A DNA stretch of 64,000 nt, from assembly GCF_030253575.1 (NCBI RefSeq), contig NC_080568.1, positions 21,723,501 to 21,787,500 on the forward strand, given 5' to 3'. The DNA is from Rhododendron vialii (Eukaryota; Streptophyta; Magnoliopsida; Ericales; Ericaceae). Position numbers and translations under genes: made by a program. The stretch's first letter is position 1. Every line of letters begins with the position of its first letter. A model generated the notes under the pieces. It was not told the DNA's origin, did not search any database, and was given only the letters and a program-made list of their open reading frames with translations. This document shows positions 1 through 11,300 of this stretch, in pieces.

Positions 1-607
1 CTATAAAGAGTATGATCTTATAGCTCTAGATTCTTGGAAAGGTACACTTGATAGCCACACTTCCACTGCGCACTCTGATTATCTTTCTCCCAAGTCGTTT
101 CTTCTCCCTTTTTCTCCCTTTTTTTTTTAAAGATATAGTTAACTGATCAGGTCGTCTCACATAAGAATTTAGCATCCTACCTCACCCTTTCCGTTAGATA
201 TAAAATAAAGTCTTAACGTTGATTGCTTTCTAGGACTCGCATTTCATAATTTCACACAATCTATTCTTTGCTTCTTGTGTAGTTTGTGACCACATTTTAA
301 CGTTTCACATCACCCATATTCACTAGAGCATCCTTCCATAAAGAGTGTTGGGTCTGAGATCATTACTAAACAAAGGCACGATGTCATTCAGTGTCCAAAA
401 GGATTTCCTCAGTGCCATTTAGACCACAAGGTAGTTTGACATTAATTCTTGTCTATCTCTAGACACTATTTTAAATGTGAGATCAACTTCAAGATAGAAC
501 AGACAAAACACATAAGGTACATAAAGTTGTGTAATCAAACTGTGAAGCTAGACTCCTAAAGCTCTGGGTTTTAAGAAATCCATAAACTAATGCTCTGATA
601 CCACTTC
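1..607 (-). mobile_element. 5' internal region and primer-binding site of an LTR retrotransposon (partial)
   Basis: Read on the minus strand, the LTR that ends at 608 is followed after four bases by a match to the tRNA-iMet primer-binding site TGGTATCAGAG (about 593-603). This is the standard arrangement at the start of an LTR-retrotransposon interior. Positions 1-592 should therefore be the untranslated or gag-proximal interior running leftwards out of the window. No gag frame is readable here. The element is cut by the window edge, so completeness is unknown. Confidence 0.6.
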
Positions 608-1818
608 TGTCACGACACAAAACCTACCTTGGAAGTCGTGACCGGCCAAGCGGGTGTTAAGCCGTCGAAGGCCTGCTCATAATCTAGTTTAGGGATTTCT
701 CACATCATTGTCATTTTAAACCATATAAGCAAAGTATGCGGAAGCGTAGAATAAATAACATAATCCCAGAACTTCTAAGTGTACAAGTATAATAATTACA
801 AACCATTAGGCTATACACGATTCTCCACGGTTATTCTAGCACCCGATTCAGTCCACAATTTGCCATCTACCTTAACCTGAAAAATTGTAAAAGGTTTTCA
901 TAAGCCGAAGCTCGGGTGAGAAACGTATACGAAAGTTACATGTTTGACCATGGAAATACCCCACATTATAAAACAGTTCAAAGCAACAATTCAAATATTT
1001 TGTTGACCATCTAGTACAAGCATTTTTGTCCGAAAGCTCATTTCTTCGGTCCAAGAGATGGACCCTTTTCATTTCATTTATTTTTCAACTTTTGCACTTT
1101 TGAGCGATAATAGCATTCAACGGTATTTTTGCCAGTCGGTTGGGGAGCGACCCCATTGAAGAGTGGTAAGATATCATTACTCGGTGATGCCTGGCTGCAT
1201 CTCCTACCTTATTACTTCACGCCGCTAGTATCTTTACCCATCCCCTAGCGCTCGGGACACCGTTCGGGTGAATCATATTATCACAAGCATGTACTAGCAA
1301 CCAGTAAAGTTCAAGTTTCCAAAACATATTGCCATGGTCTAATTTAACTTAAACTCAAAAGATTTATAAACCAGTCATCGCATGCATTAACATCAATTAA
1401 ACCAAGTAGGAGGTTCAAATTCCATATTTTCCAGCAAAATCAAGTAATGGCATCTCATTTCAAAATTTCAGAAAATACATGTAACTAAAGTATGCGCAAC
1501 TCACCAAAAAGGATGCGTCTAACTTGACGTGGCACCGAGCTAGCCCAAGGCACTAGTACCTATACAAAACGCATCACGAATTACTACTTGCCACAACTGT
1601 TTGAGCATGATCTAGGAATTAACTATAATTTCTTCATTACGTCGTCGGGGTCGGCATAAGGACTGTTTTTTTATAGTTCTAGAATGAAAGTATTACATAC
1701 TAAACCTATTATCCCTTCTGAAGTTATATATATGGGTACCAAATACACAAGTTTGGAACAAAATTCCCTCAGTTTACTAAAGTAGATGCGTAGAAGTTTA
1801 GCATAGTCTTAGATTAGT
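608..1818 (-). mobile_element. LTR (3' 1.2 kb) of a Gypsy-type retrotransposon, minus orientation
   Basis: This stretch is the reverse complement of about 21594-22808, with only scattered mismatches seen by eye along 1.2 kb. Its minus-strand end reads GTCGTGACA, a normal LTR CA terminus, followed directly by the primer-binding site. Homology stops abruptly at about 1818, although the LTR at 20768-22808 continues for another 0.8 kb. This copy is therefore truncated at its U3 end or has a different U3. It lies downstream of an AP-endonuclease first exon on the same strand and may sit in that gene's first intron. Confidence 0.75.
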
Positions 1819-2061
1819 CTGGGAGACGTGAGTGGTTTACTGTGAATTACTCCTATCAGAAAAGCTAATTAAAGCCCTATGTTACTGATATTAAATGATT
1901 TGCCCTTCGAACCGGAGCTGGGCACACGATCCTTATTTTAGTAGCGGCGTGCGAAGCTACATATACCCAAGTCAATGAAGGGTACCCCTACCCGGGGGCC
2001 GGGTCCGACAAACAGTTAAGTTCAGCGGTTACGCTTCGCTCCCCGTGCAATTTTAAGGTAC
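1819..2061. other. Spacer between truncated LTR and AP-endonuclease exon
   Basis: No coding signal or recognisable repeat was seen. If the exon at 2062-2191 belongs to a working gene, this is the start of its intron 1. Confidence 0.4.
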
Positions 2062-2191
2062 AAAACTTCAATGGCTCCTTCTTCTTCTTGTTGTTGTCAT
2101 CATCTGAGGCTTCTGGGTTTTGAGCATGATTGAGAGTGGGTTTCTTGAATGATGATCCTTCCTTTTGGATTGGCTGGAAGAATCTCTTCAT
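2062..2191 (-). CDS. APE1L: AP endonuclease (exonuclease III family, APE1L-like), first exon only
   Basis: The minus-strand frame from ATG 2191 begins MKRFFQPIQKEG and runs through a Lys/Asn/Asp-rich stretch to KKEPLKF. This is the characteristic start of the plant DNase I-like AP endonuclease typified by Arabidopsis AT3G48425, as I recall it. That family cuts DNA at abasic sites in base-excision repair. After KF the frame diverges at a plausible donor (TTTT|GTACCT, intron phase 1), so the exon probably ends at 2062 and the catalytic exons lie left of the window, beyond the LTR element. An in-frame ATG at 2251 would add 20 residues; the inner start matches the family. In Arabidopsis this gene neighbours CbbY, which supports the call. 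It could equally be a stranded exon of a broken gene. Confidence 0.55.
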
Positions 2192-3494
2192 TTTCGTAGC
2201 TCCAATCCAGAACTCTCTCAAAATATCCAAGTAAATTTCGATTGGGTTCACATATCGAAAAACAGGACGACGTATAATTCTCCAAAAACTCGCATTCTTT
2301 GGGCGCGAGGTTAGTTCAAGTCAAGGCAAAGTCAAACGCACGTTTCGAAGACACGAGCTTGGAATGAATGTCATTATCGGCTTGGAACATTCCTCTATTC
2401 TTGGCACAATCTATGCTCACCCAAGTAAAATGCAATTGAGAAGATACTACTCCCTTCCGTCTCCGTTTTTTTGTTTTTCATCCTATCTCAACTACATAGA
2501 AAACTAATTAAGTATAACTTTTAATTGGTAATACTATTTATATGCAATATAGATCTTGTTTGATAAATCTCAATAAATTATTTTTAACGATGTTATCAAA
2601 ATTAACGAAAAGATTATTGCAAAATATAATCAATTAAAAAATGATACGAATTTCAAAAAAGAACTAAAGAATTAGGATAGAGGAAGTTTTTATTTTTTAT
2701 TTTTTTCTTTTGACGAGGATTGGGAAAATGGTAGAAACTCTGAGACGCAAGTTCATGTAAATCACATTCCTTCAATAAAAAGTCACTCTCATTTTTAAAA
2801 GACCAACTGAAGTTTTATGTCAAAATCACGCTATCAAAGCAAATTGTCAATGAACACAACTCTCGGACAATTGTGTTTGGAGTGCAATGTAGTATGTAAA
2901 CTTATGTGCATCTCCAAACAAAACTTATTTTAAAGTTTTATTCCCAGCATTACGATCTTGTTAAAATTCGTGTTCAGGGTGTTTTCGGCAGCGAATAAAT
3001 TATGAGAAAAAATTTGTAGCAATCAAGTTGTTAGGTGTTTTCGATAGTGAATAAGTTATTGAGAAACATTAAGTTATTTCTAATAGTGAATAAGTTGTTA
3101 ATTGGCTGGCGAGTAGAGTTCTTGTAGCAAAAAAAGTTTCTATTGACAAGTTGTTAGTTACCGTGTGTGAATGACATGCTAAGAACGCATACGTTTTTTC
3201 CACAAATTGCTACCTGTACATTATAATTATTGGGGTCATTACAATGTTCCGAAAAATTGATTACCAAGACGGACAACAAGACATTGAGCGGGAAATGTTT
3301 AGCACGGTGAGATATTATAGCTGGACTAGAGTGGATCCATATTCGTTTTTTGACAATCCGACTATTTGACAATAGACACCCCTGCCAATAACCACTGCTA
3401 CATTAAAGCAGGTTAGGATTTTGTGGCTCGGCAGTGGATAAGTCTGGTCGTTATGTTTCTCTGCTCCTCTCTTCCCCCCAAATGAAACCGTAAT

Positions 3495-3500
<6 letters not shown>
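2192..3500. other. Divergent promoter region between AP endonuclease and CbbY
   Basis: About 1.3 kb separates the two head-to-head starts. It holds an AT-rich segment at about 2447-2690 that opens with a CTCCCTTCCGTCTCC-like end typical of small Stowaway-type elements, though its right end is degenerate. A loose repeat of GTGTTTTCG-x-TAGTGAATAAGTT occurs at about 2978-3100. No gene was seen. Confidence 0.45.

Positions 3501-3525
<25 letters not shown>
3501..3525 (+). repeat. (GA)n microsatellite in CbbY 5' leader
   Basis: A run of GA dinucleotides ends directly before the ATG at 3526. GA/CT tracts are common in plant 5'UTRs. Confidence 0.9.
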
Positions 3526-3530
<5 letters not shown>

Positions 3531-6500
3531 GTCAAGTACAGTAATCTGCCCTTCAACAACGCCTTCATCATCAACCTCTCACTCAAGGAACTACTACTAC
3601 TCTGCGTGTATCCTCAGACGCCATGGGAGGACCTTATCTTTTTCTTCTTCTTCTAGAATAAGCACAAACAGGGCATCAAGAACGACAATGCCCGGAAGCA
3701 AGAGCTATAGAAGTGGATTTACCAAATGCTTTTCGGCTTCTTCTTCTTCTCCTCCTCCTTCCCTTAGTCTTCGACTGCGACAGCGTGCTCGTTGATACCG
3801 AGAAGGACGGCCATCGGATTTCATTCAACGACACTTTTGCTGAGGTATACACTATCTACAACCCTATCTTTTCTTTTCTTTTCTTTGTATTGCGCGTAGG
3901 ACTTTTTTATTTATTGAGAGTTTGATAAAGATCTTCTTGGTGTGGAATTTATTGTTGATATTTTAGAAACTTACCGAGATACCGGAACTGGGTTTGTTAA
4001 GAATTTTTGAAATCCTTACACAGAATCTTGGGAATGCATACTTCACCCACCACTGCATTTCGCATCCACATCGTATACTGCATTTGTTTCGCGATGATGA
4101 AGTGGAATCCAAAGACTGCCATGTGATTGCAATATAGCCATGCACACTAGATATGCAATGCGCAGTGTGTGGACCCCACATGTCTTGTGAGCGAGTGTGT
4201 ATGTTCATAGCAAAATTGCTGTAGAAAATACCAAAACTTACTTTTTTGTTATTTGACTGGACATGTATGGCTGGTGTACAACACGGTATAGCTCCACACT
4301 TCACACGTACAAGGGGGGTTTATTTTCTTTTGCTTGTTCAAGGGAAATTTAGTATTCTTTTCGTGCCTCAAATGAGTTTTTCCTTGTTTCCTGAATTGGG
4401 GTTGATTTAATCCTGCAACATGCAGTGTATATATTTCACATGGAATTCTTTGTTTGTTTGATCAGTTGCATTATTTGATTATGAAATAAAATTGTTTTTG
4501 CAGAAGGAATTGGGTGTTACCTGGGATGTGGATTTGTACGGGGAGTTGCTGAAAATCGGGGGAGGAAAAGAAAGGTAATGCCGCCTCCTGAAAAAAACTG
4601 CCAACCTACTGTGAGTATTGCAGATAAACATAAAATTCAATGAAATAATGTAGAGACGCCTTGAGCATCTTTTATTTGAATCATACCTCGGTGTCTTTCT
4701 TCATAGGATGACAGACAGCCTACTTTAACAAGACTGGTTGGCCAGAGAAAGCTCCGAAGGGCGAAGAGGAAAGAAAGCAATTTATCGCTTCCCTTCACAA
4801 GCGAAAGACGGAGTTGTAGTTCATGGCCCTTATTGAGAAAAAGCTGTTGCCTCTCCGACCAGGTGTTGCCAAGTCAGTTGCTATCGATCTTTTCTTCGAT
4901 CGGTTACATTTGAAGTGTGATGCCCAGCTACAATTGCAAGTCTAATTTATTCATCTTCTTTCTTATCATCGCAATGTTTCTATTTGTTGACTTCATGAAG
5001 TGCAAGCTCAAAAAGACGGGCTTTCTTGAAAGTACTAACCAGTATGAAAATAGGACATGCAGCTATTACACATTCGAAAACTACTATGAATATACGGGGG
5101 AATATTTATTACTCAAATGGAAAGCGAAATGTTGGTCTGAAGTTGAGATAAAGTAGGCTAGTTAGCGCTGTTGAAACTTTCTTGATATCAATACCACATG
5201 TTTCTTGGCTAAGTGCGCAACTGATGTATATTAGCACCTGAAATCGTTGAGATTTTTGAACTTCGAATGATTAAACCACTCAGAGAGTTTTTTTTAATAG
5301 AGTTTTGGCCCTGGACTTTCGGTGATGTGGAATGTAAGTGATCTGAGGTCATGTAGTTTTTGTTTTCTCTGCTCAATAGTACTTTGGAAGTAGATAAAAG
5401 GTCTGACCTGAAATAAAATTATGTAATACAAAATATTTGGTTTTCTGAGTTTGAATATTCATATTTTCCAGGTTGATCGACCAGGCTTTGGCAAAAGGAG
5501 TTAAAGTTGCTGTGTGCAGCACCTCCAATGAGAAGGCAGTATGCATCATCAGGTTCTATGTTTCTCAATTTGTGAACCCGTAGTGTATGCAATTTTGTGC
5601 GCGTTCTTAAGCGAAATTGGTATATGCTAAAGGGAACATTTTAGACCCAAAAATGGTGCAATTCTCCTGATTTCACACTATCTTGGGACTTGCCTCTTGC
5701 ATGAGGAATATTCACTTAAAACCATCGTTATGGACTGGAGACGGTGCAACCAAGGAAAAAAATGAGGTCCCATTTGAACCCAAGTAGTCTTCTCTAACAG
5801 CCTTTCGTATGCATAACTGTGCATATATAGTACATTGTCAACTCAACAAGTCGAGCAGAAATATTCCATTATGCTGCTGGCTGTTAGCATCTTATTTTCA
5901 CAACTAAGTTGTATGAAGTGAATTCAAACCTACTTGTATTCGTTATTGACAACGAAATCGTGTAATCTGATTTCAGGTCTCTGCAATAGTTTCGTGCTTA
6001 CTTGGGCCTGACCGAGCAGAAAAGATCACGATATTTGCAGGAGACGTGGTTCCTCGCAAAAAGCCTGATCCGGTAAATTCCTCATGCATCATGGTCGTAT
6101 TGTCTCTGTCAGATATTGCATTTTGTACATTTAAAGGCAAAAGTCCAATACGGTTCGAGTATCAATTACCATCACTTCCCAAATTTTGGTGTATCTCTGG
6201 GGATGGTAATGTCTTTTCTAGCGCATTGATCTCTTCAATTTCATCTTTAATTAGACCTGGTTCTATAAGCAACTGAACTAAGAAATTTCTTCCTTGCAGG
6301 CAATTTATGTACTGGCAGCTACCACCCTGGGTGTTGAACCCTCAAGGTATGGTCAGATAACATGGTCAAAAGACAAAAAGAATTGAACTCATATCCAAAT
6401 TCCGAAAAAAAATTGAGCAACATTCAGATTTTATAAAACCAGTTATGTTTCGGTTTGCTATTCATAACTTTTGCATGTCTTTGGAAAGGTGACATACTCT

Positions 6501-7269
6501 TCATTGTTTTATTCCAGTTGTGTAGTGGTAGAAGACAGTGCCATTGGTCTTGCAGCAGCCAAAGCTGCTGGAATGAAGTGTATTGTCACAAAGAGTGGGT
6601 ACGTTTCCTTTCTTGATCTAGGATTCCGCTCTCAACTTCTATTGGGAATTTTAGTAGTTTGAGATATATTTTTGAAGATGCTTTCACGCTCGTGATTATG
6701 CCCCCTCTAACGCACACACATTATGTGACTTCTACCTGCCAGTGACTTTTCAGCCTTCTTCGTTAGCACTGGCTTCACATATATTTTTGCTGCATTTTCA
6801 CTATTTCTTGACGCCTTAGAATTCATGTAATCTGTCATTATTGATATAGTTTTTCCGATCAGTAAATTTTATCAACTACAAGATGGATATTAGAGAGATG
6901 ATCGGAGACTACTAGGGTAGACAAGAGAGAAACAGAGGTAAATCCCTGTCACAAGGACTAGAAACACTTGCCACACAAAATAAGAACCAAAACACAGAAG
7001 GCAAATCTTAGCAGCTTGAGAAAAACGTATTTCAATTTAGGACACCCATCTTAGCAACTAGCCTTCGGGTATATATCGTCTTCATAATTATACTTCTCTT
7101 GCAACTTAAAATTACGTTCACCAATGGACTAATTGCTGGCTGCAGGTACACCGCTGAGGAGGATTTCGTAAATGCAGATGCAGTTTTTGATTGTATCGGA
7201 GATCCTCCCGAGGAACGGTTTGACCTGGCATTTTGTGGAAGCCTTCTTGAGAAGCAGTACATTAGCTAG
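3526..7269 (+). pseudogene. CBBY: CbbY-type HAD phosphatase (xylulose-1,5-bisphosphate phosphatase), disrupted
   Basis: Eight exons are readable: 3526-3844, 4504-4574, 4707-4872, 5472-5538, 5977-6072, 6300-6346, 6518-6598 and 7146-7269. All have usable GT-AG borders. The product would be a chloroplast HAD-family phosphatase that removes the Rubisco inhibitor xylulose-1,5-bisphosphate. A Ser/Arg-rich transit-like N-terminus precedes the motif I region; motif III lies at VPRKKPDP and motif IV at VVVEDSAIGLAAA. Four lesions are visible. A frame break in exon 1 between the transit peptide and motif I lies in a TCT/CCT run. Motif I reads DCDSV where the family has DCDGV. A tandem ACAG duplication at about 4711-4718 shifts exon 3. 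A TAG lies after KRKTEL at about 4817-4819. Exons 4-8 are open. The summed exon length (971) is not a multiple of three. Sequencing error is possible, but four lesions argue for a true pseudogene. Confidence 0.82.
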
Positions 7270-8355
7270 CCATCATTTGGAAGGACATCCTCCCAGAAGC
7301 ATATTCGATGTGGTTTTCAATTGTTTTCCCTCCTAATATGCATGTTAAAAGCATTTCAAATGCTTCTTGGAATACCATATAATCTGTTTCCGATGGATAC
7401 AAAATTTGCTGACATTTTTTTCTGTCTTAGCCCTAGAGATGCCATGGATTGTGGCTTCTCAGTTGTGGTTAGAGGCCTCTTGGAACCCCATCAATGTAGA
7501 TAATTTTTACATGTTGTCCATACGGATACGCAGTTAGATGCATATGCATCTTGGTACTGTTGAATATAACTCTCTCCACTCTCAATTTTCAGCAATAACA
7601 ACATTACGTAAGTCGAATTTGTTTACAATTGAATGTGATGCATACTCGCAAAAAATAAAAATCCATCACCGTTTAAGCGGGTCTCACAATAAAACCTACT
7701 AATGGTAAATATATAAAATGATCCATATAGCTCTGTCCACTCTCAATTTTCTGCAATAACAACATTATGTACGTCAAATTTGTTTACTATCGAATGTGAT
7801 GCATGCTCGCAAAAAAACATCACCGTTGATGCAGCGGGTCTCACATGAAACCCCACCAATGGTAAATTTATAAGATGATCCATATAGCATTGCCCTCTGG
7901 GAAAAGTTCAACAATACAACTATTTTTTGAAAAAATTTCAACTGGTCAAGAGATTTTCTTAAAACTTTTTTACATGGCTGAGCTTTAAAAAGTTGTTCTT
8001 TGTTCCAAACCTATTACCCAAAGTCGTCCATCAGCATTGATTCATGGAATTTTCTCAACTTTTTTACATCTCAGATCCACAAGGCGGAATATTAAAATGT
8101 TGTTTCAATCTTGTGCTTGGCTCCAAACCTTTGATCCATACGTGCTCAAATCCTCTGCATATGGGTACATTTTTGCATGCACATTTTGCTCCGGTGCATT
8201 TTCAATCATTGAATCACGTAAGAATCTTCTCCTCTCCTAAGATTTTACGTGTGGTTCAACGGGAATACCTACACAAAATTCGGAACAGAGGATTTGAGGG
8301 GTACCCAATACTCGGTCCATGTTGCACTTGCAGTTGCTCCCTTCAAGAGTGCTAA
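7270..8355. repeat. Tail-to-tail intergenic region with a 161-bp tandem duplication
   Basis: CbbY and UFSP converge here. Two adjacent copies of a segment of about 160 bp lie at about 7569-7729 and 7730-7888. Both begin CTCT-x-TCCACTCTCAATTTTC and end ATGATCCATATAG, and they differ by roughly one base in eight. The rest holds only 3' flanks; no gene was seen. Confidence 0.75.
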
Positions 8356-11300
8356 TTACACCATGTTGGGCCGTTGTGGCAGCAGAAGATTATAGAACCT
8401 GTCCTGAAGAAAGAAATGCTTTCCCTTGCTATCAACAGCCTTTTTCCACGCACACCATCCACCATTCACAATTTTCTTGATATCATCACTTCCAGTATAG
8501 TGGGGATCAAGTATGAGAAATGCACAATCTCCGCTTACGTCGTCGTAATCGACTCCCAGCAGAGTGTATGCAAGAACTCCACCACCTGCGTTATAAACAA
8601 GTTGATAAGTACCCCACAGAATTACATTTGTTTCCCCTCTACGACAACTTATTCTGTAAGTAACCAGTTGCACAAAGAAATCAAGCGGATTTTCCATATC
8701 AACACATAAAAAGAGAAAAAAGTCAAAAGATCGAAAGAGAAGAGAGAATAAAACAAAGCTTTGTTCATTATATCTTGATCTTGAGAGAGCTGCAAAGTAC
8801 AAGATTATATAGATATGGCAAACAGGACAAAATGCATTTCACTGACCAATCATAATAGGCGTTCCCTGGTTCTCGAAATGCAAGGCCAGCTCCCGACATT
8901 TTTCAGGAAGCTCAGCTCCCGATCTGACGTTTATGACTTTACAACTGACCTGTTTAACCAAGGAACTCATTACGTCAGCTCTGCTCAGGTGTCATTTTAT
9001 GTCAGAAACTTAAATACACTTGCTTTCAAAAGTCGAGGTCCACCGAGCATGTATAGCATGACATGATCCAAGCGTAACACTGCTGATATAATTCTACCTC
9101 ATAATTTCGTGCACAAAAAATGGCAATTCAAAGTTATTACTCCAATTTAATGGCAAAGTAGCACACTTACTCCGAGAAGTTTATCTAAAACAAAGCTTAA
9201 TTCAATAGCTCCAATCCAGTCTCGCGAGCCTACAAAGGCAGGTTCCTTGTCTCCAATCTCCACAAGCGCCTGTTGTATTTCTCTGAAAATTTGATTTGTT
9301 TGTCAGACCCCAAATATCAAACATTACCCATTGATTCAAATTCAAAACTTTTCATCCATTTCGAATCATTCCATGCAGATATGCTGAAGAAATGAACAAA
9401 GCAATCATAAAGTATCAGATCTTGTACTCCTTATAATGTTACTACTATGATAACGGTTACATACAGGTCAAATGTTAAATATGTGAAGTCAATCTGCTTG
9501 GATAATGAAACAATTCAATCAAAAAAGGGGGGGAAAACTTATTCAAATTGAACATAAGTTACATAACATTGTAAGTTGAACCTTCTGTTACCTGTGTGAA
9601 GGAACATCAATGGATGAGTAATGTTGGAGCCTGAACCACGAAATGATAGTTTGTAGAGAGCGGTAGGCACAACCCCAGCCCTAGCAAGTGAAACATAAAA
9701 TACTTATTGGAGAACAACTGCAAGAATAAATAACCGAATCCCATTAGCAACTTAGTTACAGTGCTCAACAATACCTAGTCAACTTGTGGGAGTGAAAGGA
9801 GGTGGGTTGGATAAAAGCAGAGGCAGACTTAAAACCTCTAGCACAAAACATTGAAGGGCCAATACAATGGCATAAGTACATAATGTTTTCTATGAGCTAG
9901 TGGACCATTGTACGTAACTGAAAATAGATCATATGGTAACCATGGTCAGAGATGACTGATGTGTTTACAATCAATTGGCAGTCAGAAAACTGTTGAGGAA
10001 TGACAGTAAGAATTCCACGTGCATCACCAAGAAAAGATCACAAAACAACTAAATAAAGGAACAAATAATAATATTACCGAGTCATCATAACCATCTTGAA
10101 GATAATGATGGTACTCGTAAGAACCTTGTACCATAGAGATGACACCACCAGAAACTGCACAATGCATTATTTTCAGTGCAAGCCCAATAAAGAGAAAATC
10201 CACAAAATAAGAAGTCAAAGTACCACTAACCCCCACTGCATGGAATCCCAAGATGTACATCCTTTAGCAAAGGGGAACCTGAAATTGCCATGGAGAGGTG
10301 TCGACTACAGAGGATAAACTAATGGATGCTGGCACAAGCATTGACTACAGAAACTGTATCCTATTAGAAGCTGAATGGTTACCTTTCGATGTTGAGTTGC
10401 TTCGTGCAGTATTTGGAGTGGATAAGTTAATGGCATTTGCAATTCTTAAGAGAGGACGATCAAAAGGTAATCCCAGCCTCAAATGTAGGGATCTTCTAGC
10501 TTCAACTGCAAAAAGAAAATTCCATTTAACATGGAAAGGTCGAGAATCTCATTTTCTTTCTGAAAGAAATATCCAGACTGTTGTGACTATGTATCATGCG
10601 TTAATTAGTGAAATAAGATCATCACATCCTGCAACAGTATAGAGACAGTCTGTCCACCTAATGATTAACCACTAGACTATTTCAGGCTATTGTCCTTTTC
10701 CAGTTGAAGACCATAAATTTGAGCCCTAAAATACAACCAATTAACTACATAACTGGAAAGATTGGCAGCACTTCACCTTGCTTCATTTCTGTCTCCCCAT
10801 ATCTGAGTTCATAGATAACTGTTACTGGATGCAAAAACCCAGGTGGACTGAAGTGATAGGGATGCAACTGCAAAACAAAAAACTCTTATAATTACATGCA
10901 AGTAATCCTTATAAGAATTTTTCTGAAGGCAACAAAACTGCAAAATTAAACAAATGTTAAAAACTCAACAAACCGGAACTACAATTATTTTTAATCTCTA
11001 TTCTCATAACTTTTTGGAATATCTAACAATCATGTCTTTAACTGTTAATTTGCTTAATGCACATTAGTCTGCCAAACCACAAGTATGCACCCACATCTGC
11101 TTATGCTAATTGTTGTAATTTTTCAAGTAGAATTTAAACAAGAGCAACTACAAGGGTCAACTTACCACGGGGTGTTGTCTTAAGAGGTTGGGCGAGATTA
11201 TGTTCTTCATGGTACATATCTGGTCGATTAACCCAACTATGATTAAATTTGAAACTGCCTTCTCCAGTGAAAGATCCTTCGCGGCATAACAGAGAACTCG

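Noticed and set aside
3713..3925. Separate small protein with a Leu run in front of VFDCDSV
   Set aside because: The Leu run is the serine codon repeat read in another frame; it is part of the disrupted CbbY exon 1.
10298..10642. Plus-strand open frame of 114 codons
   Set aside because: It is the antisense of UFSP exon 7 and its flanking introns; the minus strand gives the conserved LPFDRPLL frame.
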